A DNA stretch of 64,000 bases, from NCBI GenBank assembly GCA_003696675.1, contig RFGH01000116.1, positions 59,923 through 123,922 on the forward strand, in the 5' to 3' direction. Made by a program: the position numbers and the translations under genes. Within the stretch, counting starts at the first letter, position 1; every line of letters begins with the position of its first letter. This document shows positions 56,454 through 64,000 of this stretch, piece by piece. The notes beneath the pieces are model-generated. The model ran no database searches and was not told the origin of the DNA. It saw only the letters and a program-made list of their open reading frames with translations. Source of the stretch: Planctomycetota bacterium. Lineage in GTDB: Bacteria > Planctomycetota > Phycisphaerae > Phycisphaerales > UBA1924.

Positions 56454-57947
56454 GTGACCCACCGCGACGAGACGAGAGGAGACACACCATGCCGCACACA
56501 CAACTCCGCTCAGACCGATCGCTTCAACACCACGCACGCCGGTAGTTCCGCCCACGACGATGCGGACCTCGGCCGCCGCGTCATCGGACGACTGAACGAA
56601 ACCGTCGGCGCCGACCGCGTCCGGCGTCTGCTCGGCTCCGACGACGCCGTCCGCTGCCGCGACGGCTCGATCGAGATCCGCGTCTCCGACAAGTTCAGCG
56701 CCGACATGGTCGAGCGCCGACTCGGCGACGAGATCCGTCGCACCGCCGCCGAACTCGCGCCCGGCCGCGATCTCGAGATCCGCGTCCGCGTGGGCAACAC
56801 CGCGCATCGCCCCGCCCCCGCGCCCGCCGCCCCGGCAACAAGCACCACCCCGAAACGGACGGACACGCCCCGCCCGCGCCCAACCGTGCCCGAGTACATC
56901 GTCGGCGCGCCCAACCGCGTCGCCTTCGAAGCCTGCCGGCGCGCCGCCTGCGAAGCCGACGGCCCGTCGCTCGTCTTCATCCACGGCGCGTGCGGCGTCG
57001 GCAAGACCCACCTGCTCCGCGTCGCCGCCTCCACGGCCCGCCGCGCCCGCCCCGACGCACGCATCCGCTTCACCTCTGGCGAGCAGTTCGTCTCCGGATA
57101 TGTCCGCGCCATCCGAGATGGCACCGCCGACGCATTCCAGCGAAAGCACCGCCGGCTCGACCTCCTCGTCATCGACGATGTCCATGTCGTCGCAGGCAAG
57201 GGCGGCACCCAGCAGGAACTCGTCCGCACGCTCAGCGACCTCCAGCTCGCCGGCGCCCGCGTCATCCTCGCTTCCGACGCCCACCCCCGCGACATCGCCA
57301 AACTCCACGAGGCCCTGGGCTCGCGCTTTGTCTCCGGTGTCGTCGCCCCGATCTCCCGCCCGGACGAGGACATGGTCCGCCGCCTGATCCCCGCCCTGGC
57401 CAAACGCCGCGGGCTGATCCTCGACCCCCGCGGCCACGACATGCTCGTCGCCCGCGTCATGGAGGACGACCGCGCCACCGTCCGCGACATCGAGGGCATC
57501 CTCACCCAGGTCCAGGCCATGGGCAATCTGATGGACCATGACCGCGCCCTCTTCCTCTCGGCCGACCATGTCCGCCGCGCCGTCGAGATGCGGGCTGGCG
57601 CCCGCCCCGGCATCCGCCCCGGGCCGGTCTCCATCGACCGCATCATCGACACCGTCTGCGCCGAACTCGGCGTCGCCCGCCCCGACCTCGGCGGAAAGGG
57701 CCGCGCCAAGAAGGTCGTGCTCGCCCGCGAGATCATCGTCCACCTCGGCAAACGCCACACCGGGCGCTCCTACCCCGAACTGGCGATGGACCTGTCCCGC
57801 CCCAACCACTCCACCGTCATCACCGCCCACCAGCGCTTCGAGGCCAAGCTCAAGAACAACGACCCCGTCCGCGTCGGCGCGTCATTCGACGGCTGCTGCC
57901 CCGGCGAACTCGTCGGCCGCATCGAACGAGCCATGGGCCTCGCCTGA
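56454..57947 (+). CDS. dnaA: Chromosomal replication initiator protein DnaA
   Basis: The 497-residue AAA+ protein should open the replication origin. Domain I is at about residues 38-105, a proline-rich linker (domain II) at 110-145, and the AAA+ core has Walker A GACGVGKTH at 177-185 and LLVIDDVHVVAGKGGTQQEL near 236. Domain IV ends with GRSYPELAMDLSRPNHSTV, a variant of the usual HTTV DNA-binding signature. The frame fixes a GTG start at 56454 with a modest ribosome binding site. A stronger site precedes an ATG at 56489 in another frame that stops after 18 codons. dnaN, recF and gyrB are not adjacent. A DnaA paralogue cannot be excluded. Confidence 0.85.
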   Translation: MTHRDETRGDTPCRTHNSAQTDRFNTTHAGSSAHDDADLGRRVIGRLNETVGADRVRRLLGSDDAVRCRDGSIEIRVSDKFSADMVERRLGDEIRRTAAELAPGRDLEIRVRVGNTAHRPAPAPAAPATSTTPKRTDTPRPRPTVPEYIVGAPNRVAFEACRRAACEADGPSLVFIHGACGVGKTHLLRVAASTARRARPDARIRFTSGEQFVSGYVRAIRDGTADAFQRKHRRLDLLVIDDVHVVAGKGGTQQELVRTLSDLQLAGARVILASDAHPRDIAKLHEALGSRFVSGVVAPISRPDEDMVRRLIPALAKRRGLILDPRGHDMLVARVMEDDRATVRDIEGILTQVQAMGNLMDHDRALFLSADHVRRAVEMRAGARPGIRPGPVSIDRIIDTVCAELGVARPDLGGKGRAKKVVLAREIIVHLGKRHTGRSYPELAMDLSRPNHSTVITAHQRFEAKLKNNDPVRVGASFDGCCPGELVGRIERAMGLA

Positions 57948-58250
57948 CCAAGCCTGTCCGAAATAGCCCGACCGGAAGGGAGGGGATGGCGATCACGCCC
58001 ACCCCAAGCGGGTGCCATGCAGACGGCGCAGCCTTCTGCATGCCATCACACAAAAACATCCTCCATATGTACCCGCTTTGTGCGCAACTTCGTTGTCATA
58101 CGCACACGACCCGTGACGCCGCACCACCGGCGTGGTACCTTTGCTCCATGCATCGCGCCGCCGCCCTCATCACATTGATCCTGAGCGTTGACACGACCAC
58201 TTCCCCCGATTCCGTTGTGAAAACCCCGCCCGCGGGCCGAAAATAGAGCC
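57948..58250. other. Intergenic region between dnaA and the DegT-family gene
   Basis: The 303 bases hold a 7-bp inverted repeat (58016-58022 with 58036-58042, 13-base loop) without a T tract, and a TTGACA at 58188-58193 with no good -10. A 32-codon hydrophobic frame at 58149-58246 lacks a ribosome binding site and is not called. No DnaA boxes were found. Confidence 0.4.
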
Positions 58251-59435
58251 ATGGCCCACTCCGAGATCCCCCTCAGCCGACCCAGCATCACCGAACGCGA
58301 GGAACGGCTCGTCCTCGAGGTCCTCCGCTCGGGACGCCTGTCGATCGGGCCGATGGTCGAGCGCTTCGAGCAACTCATCGCCGAGCGCGTCGGCACCCGC
58401 CACGCCGTGGCCTGCTCCTCCGGCACCGCCGGGCTGCACATGGTCCTCGCCTCCCTGGGCATCGGACCGGGCGACGAGGTCGTCACCACCCCCTTCTCCT
58501 TCATCGCCAGCGCCAACGCCATCCTCTATGTGGGCGCCAAGCCCGTCTTCGCCGACATCTGCCCCAAGAGCCTCAACGCCGACCCCGAGGCCGTCGAACG
58601 CGCCATCGGGCCACGCACCAAGGCCATCCTCGCCGTGGAAGCCTTCGGCAACCCCACCCACATGAGCGAGTACGCCCGCATCGCCTCCAAGCACGAGATC
58701 TTCCTGATCGAGGACTGCTGCGAGGCCCTTGGCGTCCGCCACGAAGGACGCAACGCCGGGGCCTTCGGCAGGGCCGGGGTCTTCGGCTTCTACCCCAACA
58801 AGCAGATCACCACCGGCGAGGGCGGCATGGTCGTCACCAACGACGATCGCCTGGCCGACCTCTGCCGCTCCATGCGCAACCAGGGCCGGGCCGTCGCCGG
58901 GCGGGGCTCGATCGGCACCGGGGCCTCCGCCGGCTCGTGGCTCAGCCACGAGCGCCTGGGGTACAACTACCGCATGAGCGAGGTCAACGCCGCCATCGGC
59001 GTGGCCCAGATGGAGCGCCTCGACGAGATCATCGCCCAGCGCCAGCGCGTCGCCAACCGCTACATGCAGCGCCTGATGGATGTGCCCGACCTCATCCTGC
59101 CCACCATCCCCGAGGGCGCGGAGATGTCCTGGTTCGTCTTCGTTGTGCGTCTGGCCGCCGGCTACACCCGCGAAGAGCGCGACCGGGTCATCCAAGGACT
59201 ACGCAACCACGACATCGGGGCGGCCGACTACTTCCCCTGCATCCACCTCCAGCCCTTCTACCGCGAAGCGTTCGGGTTCCGTGAGGGCCAGTTCCCCATC
59301 GCCGAATCCGTCAGCCAGCGCACCCTCGCCCTGCCCTTCTTCGGGGAGATGACCGACCGGGAGATCGATCTCGTCGCCCAGACCGTGCAGGTCATCCTCG
59401 GGCGCGAACAGCTCAGCCGGGGGACCGCCCGCTAG
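58251..59435 (+). CDS. DegT/DnrJ/EryC1/StrS-family aminotransferase
   Basis: The 394-residue PLP enzyme probably transaminates a nucleotide-linked keto-sugar for surface polysaccharide. The family pattern is clear: PLSRPSITEREERLVLEVL at the start, CSSGTAGLHMVLASLGI near residue 61, EDCCEALGV near 158, and the lysine in FYPNKQITTGEGG near 183 that forms the Schiff base. AGYTREERDRVIQGL and PCIHLQPFYRE near the end are typical. No sugar dehydratase or glycosyltransferase is adjacent, so the pathway cannot be named. Confidence 0.92.
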   Translation: MAHSEIPLSRPSITEREERLVLEVLRSGRLSIGPMVERFEQLIAERVGTRHAVACSSGTAGLHMVLASLGIGPGDEVVTTPFSFIASANAILYVGAKPVFADICPKSLNADPEAVERAIGPRTKAILAVEAFGNPTHMSEYARIASKHEIFLIEDCCEALGVRHEGRNAGAFGRAGVFGFYPNKQITTGEGGMVVTNDDRLADLCRSMRNQGRAVAGRGSIGTGASAGSWLSHERLGYNYRMSEVNAAIGVAQMERLDEIIAQRQRVANRYMQRLMDVPDLILPTIPEGAEMSWFVFVVRLAAGYTREERDRVIQGLRNHDIGAADYFPCIHLQPFYREAFGFREGQFPIAESVSQRTLALPFFGEMTDREIDLVAQTVQVILGREQLSRGTAR

Positions 59436-59477
59436 CCTTCCGGGTCTGACCGATCCCGATTCCCTCCCCCCGCCCCC

Positions 59478-59505
59478 TTGTCCAAGCCCGGCCGGGGGCT
59501 AGGAT
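59478..59505 (+). promoter_or_regulatory. Candidate promoter for rpmB
   Basis: TTGTCC at 59478-59483 and TAGGAT at 59500-59505 have a 16-base spacer. The expected start lies about 47 bases upstream of the rpmB ATG. Confidence 0.55.
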
Positions 59506-59558
59506 TGCGGCCCGGAACCGCGAAGTGCGGCCCGGACAGACGCGAGCAGAGGTGACCC

Positions 59559-59846
59559 ATGCCCTTCCAGTGCCACTTCACCGGCAAGAAGACCACCTTC
59601 GGCAAGAAGCGCGCTTGGCGCGGTCAGAAGATCGTCAAGGGCGGTTTCGGTCTCAAGCCCACCGGCATCAGCCGCCGCACCTTCAAGCCCAACCTCCAGA
59701 AGGTCAACTGCCTGCTCACCGACGAGAAGGGCAACACCACCGCCAAGCGCGTCTTGGTCTCCGCCAAGGCCATCCGTACCGGCATGGTCGTCAAGGCCCC
59801 CAAGCGCAAGTACGCCTACACCCGCGCCCAGAAGGCCCAAGCCTAA
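59559..59846 (+). CDS. rpmB: 50S ribosomal protein L28
   Basis: The 95-residue basic protein fits L28: CHFTGKKTTFGKK near the start (the usual CxxTGK with a single leading cysteine), SRRTFKPNLQKVN near residue 38 and RVLVSAKAIRTGMV near 64. A GAGGTGAC ribosome binding site precedes the ATG. It is slightly longer than common L28. It has its own candidate promoter and a strong terminator, so it appears to be a single-gene unit. Confidence 0.9.
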   Translation: MPFQCHFTGKKTTFGKKRAWRGQKIVKGGFGLKPTGISRRTFKPNLQKVNCLLTDEKGNTTAKRVLVSAKAIRTGMVVKAPKRKYAYTRAQKAQA

Positions 59847-59870
59847 CCCAACCCCGTGACCGAAGACCGT

Positions 59871-59906
59871 CGCCCGTCCACCCCCGGACGGGCGGCTTTG
59901 TTTTTT
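59871..59906 (+). terminator. Terminator after rpmB
   Basis: A perfect 9-bp stem (59871-59879 with 59886-59894) closes a 6-base loop and is followed by TTTGTTTTTT. It begins 24 bases after the rpmB stop. Confidence 0.92.
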
Positions 59907-59945
59907 GAACCCGTTTCTCATAAGATGACGCTCAGGAGGTCTGCG

Positions 59946-60533
59946 ATGCGCTGCGAACGCTGCGAACGCGAGGCGACCATCCACGAGGTCATCATCCACC
60001 AGGGCAAAACCCGCGAGCGCCACCTGTGCGAGTCCTGCGCCCGCGAAGCCGGGCTCTCCAGCGACCCGCACATGCCCATCTCCAAGCTCCTCTCGTCCTT
60101 CATGCTCGGACCGACCGCCGGCCCCCAGTCGCCCGGCAAGCCCCGCCCCCACCAGCCCGCGAAATCGGTGGTCCGCTGCGCCGGATGCGGCACCACCTAC
60201 GCCGCCTTCAAGGAAACCGGTCTGCTCGGCTGCCCCGCCTGCTACGAGGCTTTCAGCGAACGCCTCAGCCCCCTGATCGAGCGGGCCCATGAGGGGGGCT
60301 GCCATCATGTCGGCAAGTTCCCCCGCCGCGCCCTGCGCGATTGCCGATCGCTCAACGACCGCGACCGGCTCGAGGTCCTGCTCGGCTCGATCCGTGAACG
60401 CCAGGAGCGGCTCGAGTCCCTGCGTAAGGCCTTGGCCAAGGCCGTCCGCGACGAGGACTACGAACGCGCCGCCGCCCTCCGCGACGAGCTCGGACGCATG
60501 ACCGACCTGATGGAAGGGGCGGAAACCGAGTGA
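59946..60533 (+). CDS. mcsA: McsA-like zinc/UVR-domain protein
   Basis: The 195-residue protein matches McsA, the activator of the protein-arginine kinase McsB. The start follows an ideal CAGGAGGT site six bases upstream. CERC and CESC near residues 3-30 and CAGC and CPAC near 80-105 form two zinc knots. A UVR motif, LRKALAKAVRDEDYERAAAL, lies near 163 and may bind a Clp ATPase. The stop overlaps the mcsB start as GTGA, so translation is coupled. Confidence 0.92.
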   Translation: MRCERCEREATIHEVIIHQGKTRERHLCESCAREAGLSSDPHMPISKLLSSFMLGPTAGPQSPGKPRPHQPAKSVVRCAGCGTTYAAFKETGLLGCPACYEAFSERLSPLIERAHEGGCHHVGKFPRRALRDCRSLNDRDRLEVLLGSIRERQERLESLRKALAKAVRDEDYERAAALRDELGRMTDLMEGAETE

Positions 60534-61687
60534 CCGAGCCCGACCCCAAGCCGAAGTCGCACGGAGCCGGCGACCTGCCCGAACCGAAGCAGCCGCCCGC
60601 GCTGTCCAGCGGCTTCGAACGCGGCGTCGAATGGCTCCGCGGCGCGGGCGACGCGTCCGATGTCGTCCTGTCTTCCCGGGTCCGAATCGCGCGCAACCTG
60701 GCCGGCTTCCCGTTCATGACCACCGCCGAGCGCGCAGACCGCGCCCAGGTGCTCGAACTCTGCAAACGCCGGCTCATGAATCTCGCCCTCGGCGAGGGAC
60801 GCCGCATGCTCTGGGTCGACCTCCACACCGCCACGCCCGACGAACGCGACGCCCTCGTCGAACGGCAGCTCATCAGCCGCAACCACGCCAAAGGAAAGCT
60901 CTCGACCGGCGCCGGCGGCCAGGACGAACCCCGCGGCGTCGCCGTCATACTCCCCGAAGAGCGCATCTCGGCGATGATCAACGAGGAGGACCACCTCCGC
61001 CTTCAATCCATCCGCTCCGGGCTTGCCCTCGATGAGTGCCTGGCTGATGTGGACTGGCTCGACGACGAGATCGAGAAGGGGCTGGACTTCGCGTTCCACC
61101 CCCGATTTGGGTATCTGACCGCCTGCCCCACCAATGTTGGCACCGGGCTGCGCCTCAGCGTCATGATGCACCTGCCCGGACTGAAGATGACCGGCGAACT
61201 GGAAAAAGCCAGCCGCGCGGCCCACGACATGGGCCTGGCGATCCGGGGCTTCCACGGCGAGGGCTCGGAAGCCAACGGCGAGTTCTATCAGGTCTCCAAC
61301 CAGACCACGCTGGGCAAGTCCGACGCCATGCTGCTCCGCGAACTCAACGACGAGATCGTGCCCCGGCTGGTTGGGTACGAGCGTCACGCCCGCGGGCGCC
61401 TGCTCGGAGACCGACGCGAGACCACCCACGACACCGTCGCCAGGGCACTGGGCACGCTGCGCCACGCCCGCCTGCTCCGGGCAGCCGAGGCTATGGAGTT
61501 GCTCGGTCTTGTGCGTCTCGGCGTGGTCTGCGGGCTGCTGCCAGAGGTCAACCTCGACACGGTCCACGGGCTGCTGTTGGCGATCCAGCCGGCGCACCTG
61601 CAGCGGATCACCGGGCGGGTGCTGACTCCCGCGGAGCGTCGCTCGGCGAGGGCCGACCTCTGCCGCGCCCGCCTGGGCCTGCGATGA
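60530..61687 (+). CDS. mcsB: Protein-arginine kinase McsB
   Basis: The 385-residue phosphagen-kinase-fold enzyme phosphorylates arginines, marking proteins for ClpCP in Firmicutes. It starts with GTG. Motifs: VVLSSRVRIARNLAGFP near residue 45, ACPTNVGTGLRLSVMMHLPG near 202, RGFHGEGSEANGE near 241 and NQTTLGKSDAMLL near 260. The N-terminus has about 25 extra polar residues. No ctsR or clpC gene is nearby, so targets and regulation are open. It overlaps comF by four bases. Confidence 0.94.
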   Translation: MTEPDPKPKSHGAGDLPEPKQPPALSSGFERGVEWLRGAGDASDVVLSSRVRIARNLAGFPFMTTAERADRAQVLELCKRRLMNLALGEGRRMLWVDLHTATPDERDALVERQLISRNHAKGKLSTGAGGQDEPRGVAVILPEERISAMINEEDHLRLQSIRSGLALDECLADVDWLDDEIEKGLDFAFHPRFGYLTACPTNVGTGLRLSVMMHLPGLKMTGELEKASRAAHDMGLAIRGFHGEGSEANGEFYQVSNQTTLGKSDAMLLRELNDEIVPRLVGYERHARGRLLGDRRETTHDTVARALGTLRHARLLRAAEAMELLGLVRLGVVCGLLPEVNLDTVHGLLLAIQPAHLQRITGRVLTPAERRSARADLCRARLGLR

Positions 61688-62643
61688 CTCCGCCCGACAC
61701 CCCCACCGCCGGTGACGACGCCCCGGTCCTGTTCGTCTGGCCGCCCGCATCGCCCGATGCGCCCATCGACGCCGACCGCCCGACCGACCCCGAAACCGGG
61801 CCCGCCGCACCGGTCGGCGACAGTTGGCTCTCTCGGCTTGAGCACGATCTTCTCGGCGTGCGATCTGTCAGTTTCGCCCGCTGGGCGCGGTCCGCGGGCT
61901 GGCAACCCGACTCCAAGCAGGCGGTCTGCTGGCGTTGCGCGGAGAGCGTCGGGCCGCACGAGGTGGACGGCGCCGGCTGCGGGACCTGCCGCGGCAAGCG
62001 GCTGGCGTGGGACCGGGCGTTTCGGCTGGGGTTGTACGAGGGAGGGCTCCGAACGGGCGTGATGGAGCTGAAGTTCGGTCGGTGGCGGCGCACCGGGCGG
62101 GAGATCGGGCGAGAGCTCGGGCGGAGGCTGGCGGACGAGCTGGCCCTGATCGGGGCGACGCCCGGCGAGGCGGTGATCGTGCCGGTTCCGGCATCATGGC
62201 GGCGGCGGATGGTGCGTGGTGTTGATCATACGCTGGTGCTGGCGTCGGCCGCCGGGCGCGAATCGGGGGTCCGGGTGATCCGGGCGATGGACCGGCGGCA
62301 CACACGCCCGCAGGTTGGGCTGAGCGCAACGGCCCGGGCGGCCAATGTGCGGGGGACCTTCCTGGCCCGAAATCGCGCCGGATCGGCGCTGGGACGGGCC
62401 CGCATCGTGGTGGTGGTGGACGATGTGCGGACAACTGGGGCGACGATGACGGCGGCGTGCCAGCTTGTACGGAAAATGACCGGATCGAGGGGTCGCGGCA
62501 GTGATCGGACCGGCCAGTCTGGGGGGGAAATATGGGCCATGGCGGCGGCGGTGGCGTCGGAACGGCGCAGCAGTGGCGTGTCGGAGGGGGGGAGAAGGCT
62601 CGGGGTTGAGAAATTCGAAAAGACTTTTGGCTTGGAAGTTTGA
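61684..62643 (+). CDS. comF: ComF-family phosphoribosyltransferase-like protein
   Basis: The 319-residue product has a 90-residue N-terminal extension, a zinc knot (CWRC and CGTC, near residues 80-105), LGLYEGGLRTGVMELKFGR near 118 and the PRPP-loop VVVVDDVRTTGATMTAAC near 243. ComF proteins are tied to DNA uptake in some bacteria, but many homologues have no proven role. A glycine- and serine-rich tail follows. It starts as ATGA inside the mcsB stop, so it is the third gene of the coupled unit. The rRNA promoter begins in its last codons. Confidence 0.88.
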   Translation: MTPPDTPTAGDDAPVLFVWPPASPDAPIDADRPTDPETGPAAPVGDSWLSRLEHDLLGVRSVSFARWARSAGWQPDSKQAVCWRCAESVGPHEVDGAGCGTCRGKRLAWDRAFRLGLYEGGLRTGVMELKFGRWRRTGREIGRELGRRLADELALIGATPGEAVIVPVPASWRRRMVRGVDHTLVLASAAGRESGVRVIRAMDRRHTRPQVGLSATARAANVRGTFLARNRAGSALGRARIVVVVDDVRTTGATMTAACQLVRKMTGSRGRGSDRTGQSGGEIWAMAAAVASERRSSGVSEGGRRLGVEKFEKTFGLEV

Positions 62644-62667
62644 CCTTGAAGGGGTGCGGTCTATGCT
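62640..62667 (+). promoter_or_regulatory. Candidate rRNA promoter with upstream AT-rich element
   Basis: TTGACC at 62640-62645 and TATGCT at 62662-62667 have a 16-base spacer. An AT-rich stretch at about 62607-62640, inside the comF end, resembles an UP element. It is the best sigma-70-like match in the window and sits where the rRNA transcript should begin. Confidence 0.72.
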
Positions 62668-63079
62668 CTCCCCCGCCGCTCATCGCAGCGGCGAACGGGA
62701 ACGACGGGCCGGATGGCCCTGAAATCCCGCCTCTGTGGCAAGTGAACAGTTGGGTCCACCGCGAGAATGCGATGGTAGACACACCGGTGCACAACCGGGC
62801 CTTCCGGGGCTGTGTCTGCCGGAAAAACGGACCGGGGGTGTCACAGCACCATCCGGAGTCCAGCATTCTTGTGCGAAGTGGAAGCCCTTACTTCTTTATG
62901 AAGTAATCTGACACTTTGAGTGTTGGAAAACCCGGGGTTTGCCGCCCCGGGCCGGAGTGCTTGCACTCCGGAGACCGGCCCCGCACCGCCCTGAGAAATC
63001 AGGCACGGGCGGGGAAGCCGGATCGGCTTCATTTGATGCTTCAGGCATTCGGGTTCGCTCGGGTGCCGGCAACGAATAT
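62668..63079 (+). other. 16S rRNA leader with serial hairpins
   Basis: About 410 bases separate the promoter from mature 16S. Hairpins occur in series: 62890-62904 (5 bp), a 5-bp ACACT/AGTGT stem near 62910-62923, 62931-62951 (7 bp) and 62952-62971 (8 bp, CTTG tetraloop). They may guide processing or antitermination. No protein gene was recognised. Confidence 0.6.

Positions 63080-64000
<921 letters not shown>

Noticed and set aside
56367..57830. 487-codon minus-strand open frame
   Set aside because: Opposite dnaA, with low-complexity G/A/V/D content and no domain.
58149..58246. Short hydrophobic frame before the DegT-family gene
   Set aside because: No ribosome binding site and no recognisable signal sequence or family.

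Overview
The window is GC-rich, densely coding bacterial chromosome that ends inside a 16S rRNA gene. The 16S sequence, an alternative complex III operon, a DUF1800/DUF1501 pair and two proteins with paired LNFFD dockerin-like C-termini all point to Planctomycetota, most likely class Phycisphaerae. LPS genes (kdsA, kdtA) fit a Gram-negative envelope. No prophage, insertion sequence, transposase or CRISPR array was seen.

Layout. 1-8205 (minus): a truncated AI-2E-type permease, a Minf_1886-family protein, and a translationally coupled resB-ccsA-mpg run (System II cytochrome c maturation plus a DNA glycosylase), then an amidohydrolase. 8340-9206 (plus): an OmpA-type lipoprotein with its own terminator. 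9278-24973 (minus): thirteen respiratory genes in transcription order actA-B-C-D-E-F, a small membrane protein, an SCO copper chaperone, caa3 oxidase subunits II-I-III-IV and an unknown membrane protein. Divergent to it, 25194-26606 encodes a heme A synthase with an extra N-terminal membrane region. Electrons would pass from quinol to alternative complex III, then through c-type hemes to the A2-type caa3 oxidase. The nearby ResB/CcsA and heme A synthase could supply the required hemes.

26717-37665: a DUF1800/DUF1501 pair, an unknown anchored protein, Mn-type superoxide dismutase, a sigma-70 family factor with a long leader, then a three-gene unit of PilT ATPase, a membrane-anchored GspE-like protein with a degenerate nucleotide site, and a large CvpA-like protein. 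This unit is the strongest candidate for an undescribed system. 37766-42867 (minus): the conserved cluster tRNA-Gln, GlmU-like uridylyltransferase, prs, rplY, pth, rpsF, ssb, rplI.

43261-46529: two surface proteins with LNFFD dockerin-like tails; the first appears broken by three single-base changes in G or C runs. 46541-52431 (minus): SWIM/SNF2 pair, tRNA-Lys, kdtA, tRNA-Val. 52829-57947: kdsA, rpmA, a secreted unknown protein, a GNAT acetyltransferase and dnaA. 58251-62643 (plus): DegT-family aminotransferase, rpmB, mcsA-mcsB-comF. 62640 onward: an rRNA promoter, a hairpin-rich leader and the 5' part of 16S rRNA.

All calls come from reading the sequence and remembered family motifs; no database search was run.
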